The position numbers were made by a program, and so were the translations under genes. Source: Lentisphaerota bacterium (GTDB lineage: Bacteria; Verrucomicrobiota; Kiritimatiellia; UBA8416; JABMPJ01). From it: 57,756 bases of DNA. Positions 42,892 to 52,016 of the stretch are shown here, in pieces (position 1 is the first letter of the stretch; the number at the start of each line of letters is the position of its first letter). The notes under the pieces are model-generated. The model made no database searches, was not told the origin of the DNA, and saw only the letters and a program-made list of their open reading frames with translations. The stretch lies in the NCBI GenBank assembly GCA_013203785.1, contig JABMPJ010000196.1, forward strand, positions 1 to 57,756. The letters run 5' to 3'.

Positions 42892-43775
42892 AGACGATTT
42901 TGCACAGCGATGTGACGCACCTACGGGCACAGGTCCTGCTGATCGTGGGCACCTGTGCGACCGTCTTGGTAGCGCTGTGGACATTTGTACTGCTGCCGTT
43001 GAGGGATGAGGCACGCTCATCCAAAGAGGAGATGCAGAACCTCGAGTCTGAACTAGCTGCCTTCGCGATGCGTTTTGAGCATACGGATTTGCCGCAACGT
43101 CTTTCAGTGGCCGCGGCGCGACAACGCCACCTGACCGCCGAGTGGACGCGCCTGCGCGAGCGCGTCGATACCTTTCGTGATCGTGACGCCATACTTGAGG
43201 CGCTGCCCACCTATGAGGATGGCCGGATCGATTTCAAGGTCGCGCTTTACGAAGCACGGCAGAAGCTGGTGAATAGCGCAGCCAGCGCCAACGTGCAACT
43301 GCCAGCTGACCTGGGTATTCCTGAAGCGATTGGGACAGAGGAGCGTGCGGAGCTGAGGGGCTGGCAATTAGCCGCTACGGTACGGCTCGTTGGGTTGGCT
43401 ATAGACGCCCGTGTTCCCGTGATCGGTTTCATCGAATCGGAGCCACCCGTGGTGTGTCCTCTCGATGAGTCTGAGTCGCAGGTCGCCATCGAGTTTCCAA
43501 CACACATGGTCCTTCGATGCTCTTTCAAGCATCTTACATCCCTGCTGGATATGCTCTCGCGGGAGAGAAGCTTCTATGCCGTACGAAGCATTCGCATTGA
43601 GAGGATGGGGTATCCCGGTGCCGAGATGTTGGAGGTCGATGTGGAGGCCGGGGCGATTTTGTTCCAGTCCCGCAACGGAACAACGGATCTGATAGGGCCC
43701 GACAGGCAGGAACCCGTGCAGGGCCGGCGGATCCACCATCCCATGGTTAACGGAAGGGAGCGCAGGCATGGTTGA
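42888..43775 (+). CDS. PilO/GspM-like platform protein
   Basis: A 295-residue protein with an N-terminal membrane helix (about 17-37), a coiled coil (about 40-85 with E-M-Q-N-L-E-S-E-L-A-A-F), and a periplasmic ferredoxin-like domain (V-A-I-E-F-P-T-H-M-V-L-R-C-S-F, R-S-I-R-I-E-R-M). The last 40 residues are polar and probably disordered. PilO/GspM proteins pair with PilN/GspL. Homology is judged from topology and position rather than strong motifs. The end overlaps the next gene by 8 bases. Confidence 0.7.
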   Translation: MKTILHSDVTHLRAQVLLIVGTCATVLVALWTFVLLPLRDEARSSKEEMQNLESELAAFAMRFEHTDLPQRLSVAAARQRHLTAEWTRLRERVDTFRDRDAILEALPTYEDGRIDFKVALYEARQKLVNSAASANVQLPADLGIPEAIGTEERAELRGWQLAATVRLVGLAIDARVPVIGFIESEPPVVCPLDESESQVAIEFPTHMVLRCSFKHLTSLLDMLSRERSFYAVRSIRIERMGYPGAEMLEVDVEAGAILFQSRNGTTDLIGPDRQEPVQGRRIHHPMVNGRERRHG

Positions 43776-44355
43776 GCTCCTCTGGAGGTTGGTTCTAAAG
43801 ATCAATGCCCGCGCGATATTTCTTTTTACCGTGCTCGTGTTGGCGGTGGTTCTGGTCGTGATGTTCCAGCATAGTAACCTGCGGGGGCAGGATATGAGGC
43901 TGGCGGGACATCGTATTCCACCCGCCACGGCACAAGCGATAGCCGTTTCGCCTCCGGCAGCGCGGCTACCCTCCGAGATCGAGGACCCCTTCACGTCGGC
44001 GTTCTTGATGGCGTGGCTCGATCTGGAGGCCAGTCGGCAGCGAGAGCGGGGGATCGCCGACGCCGCCGCGGCGCAGCTGGAATCGCCCGCGCCGACGCCA
44101 CCTCCTGCTCTCGCACCAGAGTGGATCTCCGTGATATACCAAGGCATGATTGCTCGGATGGATGGCTCTCGCATTGCTCTGGTGGTAGAGGTGGACGGCG
44201 GCGTCCTGCATACGCTGGAGTTGGATGATCGCTGGCTGGGGTATCGCGTCAAGAGCGTGGCGCCGAAGCGCATCGTGCTCGGAGCTGATGGTGAACGCGA
44301 AGATGCCGAGCTACCCGTCGGTGAGAGTAGCCGTGTGCGAAAGGGGCCGTCGTGA
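43768..44355 (+). CDS. PilP/GspC-like small inner-membrane protein
   Basis: A 195-residue protein: one N-terminal membrane helix (about 16-36), a polar linker with D-P-F-T-S-A-F-L, and a C-terminal beta-rich domain (I-S-V-I-Y-Q-G-M, V-E-V-D-G-G-V-L-H-T-L, V-K-S-V-A-P-K-R-I-V-L) resembling the PilP/GspC homology region that contacts the secretin. It occupies the expected place between PilO- and PilB-like genes. A separate GspC-like gene with PDZ lies at 33017, so both may act in the same or different machines. It overlaps the GspE start by 4 bases. Confidence 0.65.
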   Translation: MVELLWRLVLKINARAIFLFTVLVLAVVLVVMFQHSNLRGQDMRLAGHRIPPATAQAIAVSPPAARLPSEIEDPFTSAFLMAWLDLEASRQRERGIADAAAAQLESPAPTPPPALAPEWISVIYQGMIARMDGSRIALVVEVDGGVLHTLELDDRWLGYRVKSVAPKRIVLGADGEREDAELPVGESSRVRKGPS

Positions 44356-46094
44356 CGACGCATGAGTATATGGGGGCCGTGGGCGGTGGCCGCCTACCGG
44401 GCGAGGCGGCTATCACGCGGCAGATGGGGGAGCACCTCGTTGCACGTGAGCTCCTCACGGCTGAGCAAGTCGAGCAGGCCCAGCATCGTGCCCGCTGGCT
44501 CAAGGAGCCTTTCGACCGTCTGCTGATTCGCGATGGATTGGCCGAGGAATCACTAGTGCTCGAGTTGCTTTCTGAGATTGCCGGAATACCGGTGGTCTCC
44601 ATGGCCCGTGTTGAGATCAATACAACGACCACTGAAATTGCGTCCGTGCGCGTGATAAGCAGTTACCGTGTCGTGCCGGTCCGTCTCTACGGTGGTGCCG
44701 TGACGCTGGCGACCGATTCATTGGCAGAGCTGGAGCGCGAAGAGGAACTGCGCCTTGTGCTGGGACATTCCATTCGATGGGTGCTCTGTCGCTCACAAGA
44801 GATCAGTGAATGCATTAAGCACTACTACGGGGTCGGTATCCAAGCCTTGGCCGGTCCTGAAGTCAGCGGTTCGCGTTCAGTGCGCGGTGGTACGGAAAGA
44901 GAGCCGCACGATATTTCGGCTTTTGTGGACGCGATCATCCGGGATGCCGTTGCGTCGGAAGCCACCGATGTTCATTTTGAGCCGAGCGAAACAGATATGC
45001 GTCTTCGCTACCGTATTGACGGTGTCATGACCTCTGTGCCGCTGCCGCAGGGGGTCGGCACCTATTCACGAGCGATCGTCTCAAGTATCAAAGTCATGGC
45101 TCAACTCAATATTGCGGAGAAGCGGCTGCCCCAAGATGGCCGCTTTGGCATCGAGGTGGATGGCCGATCGCTCGATATCCGGGTCTCTATTCTGCCTGCG
45201 CAGCACGGTGAGGCGGCCAACCTGAGGATTCTCAACCGCGAGTCTTTGCTGCTGCAGCTCGACCAACTGGGTTACAGTCCTGAGCAACTTGAAACGATCC
45301 AAGGGCTTATCCGCTATCCGCATGGCTTGGTCCTCTATACGGGTGCAACCGGGAGCGGGAAGACCACGAGCCTGTATGCCAGCTTGGCCAAGATCAATAC
45401 GGATGAACGGAAGATCATCACGATCGAGGACCCGGTTGAATACCGGATGGCGGGCGTCACGCAGCTTCAGGTGAATCAGGATATCGATTTCACCTTTGCC
45501 TCGGGATTGCGCTCGGTCCTGCGGCATGACCCTGACGTGGTTCTGATTGGTGAAATTCGGGATGATGAAACGGCCCGCATCGCGATCAGTGCGGCTATGA
45601 CCGGCCATCTCGTCTTCAGCACGCTGCATACCAACGACTCAGCCAGCGCCGCGACGCGGCTGATCGAGATGGGGGTGCCGCCCTACCTCGTGGCGTCCAG
45701 TGTAGAGGGCGTGATCGCCCAGCAGCTTGTGCGGAGGGTCTGTCCCTCGTGTCGGCAGCCCGTGGAAGTGGAATCGGCCCTGATCGACCAGATCGCCGGT
45801 GCCGTCGGCGAAGGGGCGCGAACAACGGCGATGTACCGTGGTGTTGGCTGTCCAGACTGCCGCTTCACGGGCTACCACGGACGCCTCGGCCTCTTTGAAG
45901 TGATTACTCTGGACGATGCCCTACGAGCGATGATCGTGGCACATGCGCCCAGTGGTGAATTGATGAAGCAGGCCATACAGTCTGGGCTCTTGACCTTGCG
46001 GCAATGCGGGTGGCTGCGGGTCATGGACGGTTCCACCAGTATTGACGAGGTGTTGCGTGTGACGTCCGGCCCAGGACGGCACTGGCACGCCTAG
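44352..46094 (+). CDS. GspE/PilB-type assembly ATPase
   Basis: A 580-residue hexameric ATPase. An N-terminal MshEN-type domain (about 20-150) leads to a core with Walker A G-A-T-G-S-G-K-T-T-S, Asp box I-T-I-E-D-P-V-E-Y, Walker B V-V-L-I-G-E-I-R-D-D-E-T and His box T-G-H-L-V-F-S-T-L-H-T-N-D. The zinc motif is C-P-S-C and C-P-D-C near the end, placing it with GspE/PilB extension ATPases rather than PilT. It powers pseudopilus or pilus assembly. GTG start, overlapping the upstream stop by 4 bases. It ends the operon; no GspF, pseudopilin or prepilin peptidase gene is visible in the window. Confidence 0.93.
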   Translation: MTTHEYMGAVGGGRLPGEAAITRQMGEHLVARELLTAEQVEQAQHRARWLKEPFDRLLIRDGLAEESLVLELLSEIAGIPVVSMARVEINTTTTEIASVRVISSYRVVPVRLYGGAVTLATDSLAELEREEELRLVLGHSIRWVLCRSQEISECIKHYYGVGIQALAGPEVSGSRSVRGGTEREPHDISAFVDAIIRDAVASEATDVHFEPSETDMRLRYRIDGVMTSVPLPQGVGTYSRAIVSSIKVMAQLNIAEKRLPQDGRFGIEVDGRSLDIRVSILPAQHGEAANLRILNRESLLLQLDQLGYSPEQLETIQGLIRYPHGLVLYTGATGSGKTTSLYASLAKINTDERKIITIEDPVEYRMAGVTQLQVNQDIDFTFASGLRSVLRHDPDVVLIGEIRDDETARIAISAAMTGHLVFSTLHTNDSASAATRLIEMGVPPYLVASSVEGVIAQQLVRRVCPSCRQPVEVESALIDQIAGAVGEGARTTAMYRGVGCPDCRFTGYHGRLGLFEVITLDDALRAMIVAHAPSGELMKQAIQSGLLTLRQCGWLRVMDGSTSIDEVLRVTSGPGRHWHA

Positions 46095-46174
46095 CGCTCC
46101 GTTTTCATCTTGTATGCGCGGCCTGCTCTGGCTTATGGTTATGTTACCTTGTGAGTCCGGTAGGGGAGATGACT

Positions 46175-46948
46175 ATGAGCGTATGGCGTACGTGGGTGGT
46201 GAATGGATTTGTGATGATGGCCATGGCGGCCTTGTTGTTTGGTTGCCGTCCTGCGCCGCAGGCGGAACCCATTGCGGAATTGTCTGTCCCGGCCACGCAG
46301 CCTGGATCGGCGGCCACGGCGGTACTTGTGCCTCCCAGCACCCCGGATGAAGATAGTGGAGGGACGCGTCTGGGGCGGGAGGCGAACGCTCCCGCGCCAC
46401 GCAGCTATGTCTCCCTGACGCAGGAGAAGGAAAAAGGGCTTTTCCATATTACGCTGGAGGATCCCCACGCTGATCTCCGCGATAGTGGCGACGGTATGGT
46501 TGTGCGCCTGCGCGGCGGCGGTGCCCGACGTGCGCCTGGGTCGCCAGACATTGCTGGTCTGGTCTGGGTCTTGCCGGGTAAGCAGGGTCTTAACCTGATC
46601 CCCACCGTAACTGATGCAGCTTTTGCCATCGCCACGCAGGGCGTTGATATTGCGGCCGTGGCGGTAGCGGTGGAGAGCGACGAGGACGGAGAGAATGACG
46701 AAGAGACCTTTGAGCGCAGGCGTTCCGCCGACATCTATGACCAGGATGCCCTTTTTCCTTCACACGTCATTCGTGTTCAAGAGAGCTGGGTCGGTACCAA
46801 TAAGCTTGTCCGCCTGACCGTCAACCCGGTGCAATACAATCCTGTCACTAAGTCACTCCGGCTCTGCTACCGTCTCCAGGCTGATCTCGAATACGTTGAG
46901 GCCCTGACAGATGACGGCGAGCACCCGCAGCAGCAGGGCGACGATTGA
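46175..46948 (+). CDS. Lipoprotein with C25-propeptide-like C-terminus
   Basis: A 257-residue lipoprotein. The signal ends M-A-A-L-L-F-G-C (lipobox). After a Pro/Ala/Ser-rich linker, residues about 90-130 form a beta-rich domain (S-Y-V-S-L-T-Q-E-K). The end reads H-V-I-R-V-Q-E-S-W-V-G-T-N-K-L-V-R-L-T-V-N-P-V-Q-Y-N-P, which resembles the gingipain C25 propeptide found before secreted cysteine peptidases. No peptidase follows. GGGGAG lies before the ATG; the gene follows the GspE operon by about 80 bases and may be part of it. Confidence 0.65.
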   Translation: MSVWRTWVVNGFVMMAMAALLFGCRPAPQAEPIAELSVPATQPGSAATAVLVPPSTPDEDSGGTRLGREANAPAPRSYVSLTQEKEKGLFHITLEDPHADLRDSGDGMVVRLRGGGARRAPGSPDIAGLVWVLPGKQGLNLIPTVTDAAFAIATQGVDIAAVAVAVESDEDGENDEETFERRRSADIYDQDALFPSHVIRVQESWVGTNKLVRLTVNPVQYNPVTKSLRLCYRLQADLEYVEALTDDGEHPQQQGDD

Positions 46949-47298
46949 AAGGGTGCTTGCGTGCTGCACCCGCTTGACTCGCACATGAGCCTCCATCAGC
47001 TCGGGAGCCCCTGGAATGGTCCGTGTGGCGCGGTCATATCTCCCTATGATTCTGGCATGGCCATCGTGGGTGTGATCAGCCAGCGCGATCGGTTTGGTCG
47101 AGAATAGAATGGCGGCGGCAGTCAGGTATGTGCGCGGCCAAACAGGCAATCTTTTTTTGAAAAAAGGCGTTTACATCGCCATTCCTAATAATGCATTGTA
47201 GCCGCCGACGGCTTGGAGAGGATAGTCGTGTCCGGACTTCGCCTTGTGCCACGGTAGAGGAATGGGAACTGTATGAGAGATGGCACGTGTGAGGATAG
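46949..47298. other. Intergenic stretch before the RRM gene
   Basis: About 350 bases with no convincing gene. A CTTTTTT-TG-AAAAAAG inverted repeat lies near 47151-47166 and an inverted GCCG-CCGA-CGGC near 47201. A minus-strand frame overlapping this stretch (47149 to 46853) has no ribosome site and no family signal. Confidence 0.4.
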
Positions 47299-47658
47299 AT
47301 GATGGATATCTACGTTGGGAACCTGCCCTATGGGGCGACGGACAATGACCTGCAGGAGTTGTTCGCGAACTACGGAACGGTCACATCGGCCCGTGTAATC
47401 ATGGATCGCATGACCGGTCGCTCGAAGGGTTTTGGGTTCGTCGAAATGCCTGAGCGTGCTGAGGCAGAGCAGGCCATCGAGAACATCAATGGTTCCGATC
47501 TCCAGGGGCGTCCGCTGCGTGTGAACGAATCGCAGCCCCGTCCGCGTGACGGTGCTGGCGGCGGTGGCGGCGGTGGCGGCGGTGGCCGTCGCGGTGGCGG
47601 CGGTGGTGGCGGCGGCTACGGTGGCGGTGGCGGCGGTGGCGGCCAAAATCGTTGGTAG
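47299..47658 (+). CDS. Single-RRM glycine-rich RNA-binding protein
   Basis: A 119-residue protein like cyanobacterial RbpA and similar bacterial RRM proteins. RNP2 is I-Y-V-G-N-L-P and RNP1 is K-G-F-G-F-V-E-M (residues 2-80). The tail (about 84-119) is nearly all Gly with a few Arg and Tyr, likely flexible. Such proteins bind RNA and are often cold-induced. The codons of the tail are GGC/GGT repeats, a low-complexity coding tract. Start at 47299 (ATG ATG). A strong terminator follows. Confidence 0.93.
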   Translation: MMDIYVGNLPYGATDNDLQELFANYGTVTSARVIMDRMTGRSKGFGFVEMPERAEAEQAIENINGSDLQGRPLRVNESQPRPRDGAGGGGGGGGGGRRGGGGGGGGYGGGGGGGGQNRW

Positions 47659-47702
47659 ATAGCCGCAGTGCGGCTTGCCGCAGTGAGACTATTGAGTGAT
47701 GA

Positions 47703-47724
47703 GGCGTCCTTCGGGGCGCCTTTT
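47703..47724 (+). terminator. Terminator after the RRM gene
   Basis: GGCGTCC-TTCG-GGGCGCC with one G:T pair and a stable TTCG loop, followed by TTTT. It sits about 45 bases past the stop codon. Confidence 0.8.
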
Positions 47725-47809
47725 CACTTTGCAGGTACATTTCTATCTGGATTAGGCGGGACGGTCCTTTACTATGTGGGGCGTGCAGGTGTGCACCGGA
47801 GATGGTGAA

Positions 47810-49153
47810 ATGATCAAAGAAGAGAACGTCACGCTGCTCGATGACTTCGATGCGGTGCAACGCAGCGAGGCCTTGCGCGTGTTGACGATGGAAGCTGGCG
47901 GCCTCAGCGCCATCAGCGAGAACGTCAATATGCACATGCACTCCTTCTTTTCCTACAATGCAGAGGGCTGGTCGCCTTCGCATTTGGTCTGGGGTGCACA
48001 CGCCGCCGGTCTCTGTGGAGCAGGTTTGTGTGATTTTGATGTACTGGATGGGCTGGAAGAGTTTTTCGCCGCAGGGCGTATGGTCGGCCTGCGCACAGCC
48101 GTGCATCTTGAAACGCGCGCCTATTTCCCCGAATATGCGTCGGGAGACATCAGTTCGCCAGGTGAGGCGGGGGTAACCTATATCATGGGTGGTGCCTTTC
48201 CTTCTGTGCCGGCGTCGGACTCGGAGGCGGGCCGCGGCTTGTCCCTCCTTCGCGCAGGGGCACGCGCACGCAACGAGGCTCTGGTGAATCGCCTCAATGC
48301 GGCGGTGCCCGATATAGCCGTTGACTACGCTCTCGATGTGGAGACTCTCACGCCGTCAGGCAATGCCACCGAGCGCCATATAATCACGGCCTACATCAAC
48401 CGGGCGGCCCATGTATTCGAGGGAGAGGAACGACTCTCTGCGTTCTGGTCGAAGCTCCTCGAGCGGCCCGAGGCGTCGGTCGCGTTGCTCCTCAATGATC
48501 GGCCGTCGCTTGAAGAGGCGGTACGCTCGCGCCTCGCGAAGCGTGGCGGGCTGGGCTATGTCGCACCGTCAGAGGAGACCTTCCCGACGGTCGATGCATT
48601 CTTGAGCTGGGTGGCGAGTTGTGATGCCATTCCCATGATCACCTGGCTGGACGGCACCAGTGCTGGCGAGTCTAACCCGCATGAAATGTGCGAGTGCCTA
48701 TGCTCCAAAGGAGCTGCGGCGCTAAACATTGTTCCTGATCGCAATTGGAATATCAGCGATCCCGCGACGCGCGCCACCAAGATCGCTAATCTCAAGGCCG
48801 TCGTGGCCGTGGCGGTGGAACGGGGGCTGCCCATCAATATTGGCACGGAAATGAATAAGCTGGGTCTACCCTTCGTGGATGACCTCAGTGGCGAGGTTTT
48901 GGGTGCCTTCAAAGATGTGTTTCTGTCGGGAGCACGCATTATGGTGGGGCATACACTCCTGGCCCGGTATGCGGCGTTTCCCTATACAGGGGGGGGCGCT
49001 GCATCAGAATGGTCTGATCGGTTTGCCCGTAATCGTTTTTTTGAGAGGGTGGGCGGGCTGACGGCCCTAAGCGATCGACAGTCGGAGTACCTCATCGAGA
49101 TGGGGCCAGAGCGCGCCTTGTCGTGGTTCCGCGATACGATAGAAGCTAGTTGA
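47810..49153 (+). CDS. PHP-domain metal-dependent hydrolase-like protein
   Basis: A 447-residue protein. The N-terminal region has N-M-H-M-H-S-F-F-S-Y-N (H-x-H of a PHP domain), then C-D-F-D-V-L-D-G and R-T-A-V-H-L-E-T. Later, G-T-E-M-N-K-L-G and M-V-G-H-T-L-L supply further possible ligands near the end. A helical insertion occupies about 190-300. The reaction is unknown; PHP enzymes are phosphatases or nucleases. It lies 12 bases before rhamnulokinase, so a part in deoxyhexose metabolism is likely. GGAG precedes the ATG at 47810. Confidence 0.7.
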   Translation: MIKEENVTLLDDFDAVQRSEALRVLTMEAGGLSAISENVNMHMHSFFSYNAEGWSPSHLVWGAHAAGLCGAGLCDFDVLDGLEEFFAAGRMVGLRTAVHLETRAYFPEYASGDISSPGEAGVTYIMGGAFPSVPASDSEAGRGLSLLRAGARARNEALVNRLNAAVPDIAVDYALDVETLTPSGNATERHIITAYINRAAHVFEGEERLSAFWSKLLERPEASVALLLNDRPSLEEAVRSRLAKRGGLGYVAPSEETFPTVDAFLSWVASCDAIPMITWLDGTSAGESNPHEMCECLCSKGAAALNIVPDRNWNISDPATRATKIANLKAVVAVAVERGLPINIGTEMNKLGLPFVDDLSGEVLGAFKDVFLSGARIMVGHTLLARYAAFPYTGGGAASEWSDRFARNRFFERVGGLTALSDRQSEYLIEMGPERALSWFRDTIEAS

Positions 49154-49165
49154 GGAGTAGACCAT

Positions 49166-50668
49166 ATGCCAAAGCGACTGTTTGCCGTGGATCTCGGGGC
49201 GTCCGGGGGCAAGTGTTTTGTGGGGACGTTTGCCGACGGCACCTTCTCCATGGATGAGATTCACCGCTTCGCGCATGACGGGATGGATCTCTATATCCCC
49301 GATCGAAGCGGGGTGCCTGTTCAACGCTCGGTGTGGGATGATACCTTCATCTACCGCAATATTGTGGGCGGCTTGCAGGCATATAGGCGAGATGTGTCTA
49401 ACGAACTGGACTCGATTGGGATCGACACGTGGGGGGCGGATGGTTGTCTGCTAAGTGCGGACGGCGATATGTTGGGCAAGATGTATTGCTACCGCGATCA
49501 TCGTCTGGACGGGATGGTGGATCAGGTCAAGGCTCTTATTGAACCTGAGCGAATTTATGGTCTGACCGGCATCCACTTTCAGCCTTTCAATCTCAGCAAC
49601 CAACTGCTCTGGTTGGTGGTAAATCGCCCCGAATTACTCGCCTCGGCCGCCCGCTTTCTGCCTGTTCCTTCGCTCTTCTATTATTACTTGGGGGGAGAAC
49701 AGCGGGTGGATTCCTCATGGGCTAGCGTCTCGCAGCTCATGGATGCACATACACGCGAGTGGAGTAAGGAAATCCTGGGCGCCTTGGGTATTCCTGCCGC
49801 GATCCTACCGGAGATCGTGGCACCGGGGGCCTCTATGGGCCGCTTTCACGCCGAGCTGGCCGCATCGTTGCGACTGAATCGTGTTCCGCTCACGGCGGTG
49901 GCTTCCCACGATACGGCCAGTGCTTTTGCGGCCGCCCCGGTCTCGAACCCGGACGAGGCGTTGATTATCAGCTCCGGTACCTGGTCGCTGGTCGGTAAGC
50001 TTCTGCCGAAGCCGATCACGAGCAGCGAAGCCATGGCGGTGAACATCAGCAATGAGGGGGGCGTCGGCAATATACGTTGCCTTAAGAACTGCATGGGCAC
50101 ATGGCTTGTGCAGGAACTTCGCCGTGCGTGGCGCGTAGCCGATGGCCGTGACATGGCGTGGCCTGAGATGGACAGGCTGTCCGGCGCAGCGCCGGCATTC
50201 GCGGCCCTGATCGATCCAGATGATCTCTCCTTCTATAACCCTGACAATATGGAGCATGCTATTGCCGCTTTCTGTCAGCGTACGGGCCAAGCCGTGCCGA
50301 CGGAGCGGGGTAGCTTGATCCGCACGGTCTACGAAAGCCTCGCGCTCAAGTACCGCATGGTCAATGAACAGATCTGTCGCGTGAGCGGCACCTCGTCGAA
50401 CGTGGTCAATGTCGTGGGCGGTGGCAGCAAAAACAAGCAACTCAACCAGTATACCGCCAATGCGACCGGCCTTCTGGTGTTGGCCGGCCCGGTGGAAGGG
50501 ACGGCCGTCGGTAACTTCATGGTTCAGGCCGTTGGCCTGGGAATCATTTCGACCATCACGGCCGCCCAGCCTGTGATTCGGGCTGCTTTCCCGATCAAAG
50601 AGTATCAGCCGCGCGACACCGCTATATGGGACAAGGCCTATGAGCAGTTTAAGACGCTTGTCGGTTGA
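49166..50668 (+). CDS. rhaB: Rhamnulokinase (FGGY family)
   Basis: A 500-residue sugar kinase. It begins A-V-D-L-G-A-S-G-G-K, has D-T-W-G-A-D-G, Y-C-Y-R-D-H-R, S-H-D-T-A-S-A, S-S-G-T-W-S-L-V-G and V-N-V-V-G-G-G-S-K-N, the FGGY set in its RhaB version. It phosphorylates L-rhamnulose, the second step of rhamnose breakdown. No rhamnose isomerase or aldolase is in the window, so the pathway must be completed elsewhere. The ATG follows GAGGAG. The PHP-domain gene precedes it in one transcript. Confidence 0.92.
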   Translation: MPKRLFAVDLGASGGKCFVGTFADGTFSMDEIHRFAHDGMDLYIPDRSGVPVQRSVWDDTFIYRNIVGGLQAYRRDVSNELDSIGIDTWGADGCLLSADGDMLGKMYCYRDHRLDGMVDQVKALIEPERIYGLTGIHFQPFNLSNQLLWLVVNRPELLASAARFLPVPSLFYYYLGGEQRVDSSWASVSQLMDAHTREWSKEILGALGIPAAILPEIVAPGASMGRFHAELAASLRLNRVPLTAVASHDTASAFAAAPVSNPDEALIISSGTWSLVGKLLPKPITSSEAMAVNISNEGGVGNIRCLKNCMGTWLVQELRRAWRVADGRDMAWPEMDRLSGAAPAFAALIDPDDLSFYNPDNMEHAIAAFCQRTGQAVPTERGSLIRTVYESLALKYRMVNEQICRVSGTSSNVVNVVGGGSKNKQLNQYTANATGLLVLAGPVEGTAVGNFMVQAVGLGIISTITAAQPVIRAAFPIKEYQPRDTAIWDKAYEQFKTLVG

Positions 50669-50671
50669 GAG

Positions 50672-50688
50672 GGTCGGGCGACCTTTTT
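50672..50688 (+). terminator. Small hairpin and T-run after rhaB
   Basis: GGTC-GGGC-GACC followed by TTTTT, four bases after the rhaB stop. The stem is only 4 bp (5 with a tight loop), so the call is tentative. Confidence 0.4.
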
Positions 50689-50754
50689 CGGTGGTCTCTG
50701 GTTATAGGTCGCGAACGTACTGCGAGCTGATACCCATCAGCCGATATCCCTCTG

Positions 50755-51876
50755 CTACCCCATCCCGAACATCTTCTCCTTGAGATCGAGGTAGTAGAGG
50801 TAGTCCTCCTGCTTGACGTCGGGTGGGCAACGGTGATCACAGAAGGGGATGTAGCCGCCGCGCTCGACGAGATGAGCGACCGACTCCAGATAGGCCTTGA
50901 TTGCCTCGGGTCCCTTGCGCATCTCGAGCTTGTCAATCCCGCCCATGAGGCGCAGATCCGTCCCATATTCCGCCAGTAGCTCAGCCGGATGGATGCAGCT
51001 ATTGACCTCGTAAGGGAAGAGGCAGTTAATGCCTGCCTCAAGGAAGCCTGGAATCAATGGCCGTACATCGCCGTCGCAGTCGGTGTACCATACATCGATA
51101 CCGGCACCATGAAGCTTGTCGCCGATGCGCTTGTAGCGCGGAAACACGACCCGCTCAAAAAACTCGACCGAGACAATGGGTCCGTGATTGTAGCAGATGT
51201 CCTCCCATCCCGAGGCGTAGTCGAAATCGATAGCGGGCAGCAACTGATCGAGTGAGTCCTCGACCAGCACACAGCAGGTCTCTACCATCTCCTCAAGCAT
51301 GTCAGGGTAGTCATACACGGTGTAAGCCAGTCCCTCGAAAGTCAGGAGATCACGAATCTTTCCGATCATGGAGCCACAGTTGACCCCCAGCGGATAGTCA
51401 CGATCAGCCGGGTGGCGTGCCTTGATGGCTGCCACATCAATGGTGCGCGCGGGATCATCGCGGCGGAAGCGCTCCTCTTTGCATCGCTTCCAGTCGTCGG
51501 GAGTGACGACCGAGGCCTTGGTAAAATGTGCGATGGAAGAGTGTCCGTCCTTGGGGACCTCGGCCAGTAGGCCATCACCATTCATGATGATCTGCTTGTC
51601 GCCGATCTCCTCGATGACGCGATGCTCGAACAAGGGGTTGAGCCAGTTCATTCCTCCCGCAGAGGCGATCGGATCAAAATTGAAGAAAACATCGGCATCC
51701 TCGTTGTTGGTGATGCCGTTTTCGCGTAAGAGGGGCCACTCGGTGAAGTTCTCTGGCCAGTAGCCGAACTCCATATTGAAGGAGCGGTCGATGGGCTGAA
51801 AGTGCATCTGCGCGTTGAACCGTTCGCGATCGGTCATGGTTCCCTTCCAGCGGGGACGACAGGGCGTGATACTCAT
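50755..51876 (-). CDS. Uroporphyrinogen-decarboxylase-family protein
   Basis: A 373-residue TIM-barrel protein of the URO-D/methyltransferase superfamily: M-T-D-R-E-R-F-N at the start, V-N-C-G-S-M-I-G, D-V-W-Y-T-D-C-D-G-D-V, and C-D-H-R-C-P-P-D-V near the end. The heme enzyme signature is not clear. In PVC and other polysaccharide-degrading bacteria, such paralogs often stand beside sugar genes and may act as methyltransferases or unknown hydrolases. The start M-S-I-T has AAGGAG six bases upstream. It is divergent from an AraC regulator. Confidence 0.8.
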   Translation of the reverse strand: MSITPCRPRWKGTMTDRERFNAQMHFQPIDRSFNMEFGYWPENFTEWPLLRENGITNNEDADVFFNFDPIASAGGMNWLNPLFEHRVIEEIGDKQIIMNGDGLLAEVPKDGHSSIAHFTKASVVTPDDWKRCKEERFRRDDPARTIDVAAIKARHPADRDYPLGVNCGSMIGKIRDLLTFEGLAYTVYDYPDMLEEMVETCCVLVEDSLDQLLPAIDFDYASGWEDICYNHGPIVSVEFFERVVFPRYKRIGDKLHGAGIDVWYTDCDGDVRPLIPGFLEAGINCLFPYEVNSCIHPAELLAEYGTDLRLMGGIDKLEMRKGPEAIKAYLESVAHLVERGGYIPFCDHRCPPDVKQEDYLYYLDLKEKMFGMG

Positions 51877-51914
51877 ATGTACTCCTTGGCAGTGACGGTG
51901 CATAAGAAAGATTT

Positions 51915-51942
51915 CCGAATCGGACGTGTTTGACCTATTCGG
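51915..51942. promoter_or_regulatory. Inverted repeat between the UroD-like and araC-like genes
   Basis: CCGAAT (51915-51920) and ATTCGG (51937-51942) are 16 bases apart in the 140-base divergent gap. It could be an operator for the AraC regulator. Tentative. Confidence 0.25.
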
Positions 51943-52016
51943 CGCTTGATAGAAGATGATTGCGTAAGAACGGCCGGATAGGAATGGACCAAAATCGTAA
52001 AACCATGTAAAAGAGT

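Noticed and set aside
46853-47149. A 98-residue minus-strand frame with a signal-peptide-like start.
   Set aside because: No ribosome site; it overlaps the end of the lipoprotein gene on the other strand; the hydrophobic start is weak and the rest has no pattern.
47552-47645. GGC/GGT triplet repeats as a microsatellite or a mobile repeat.
   Set aside because: They encode the glycine-rich tail typical of bacterial RRM proteins. Slippage here is possible but the tract has an ordinary explanation.
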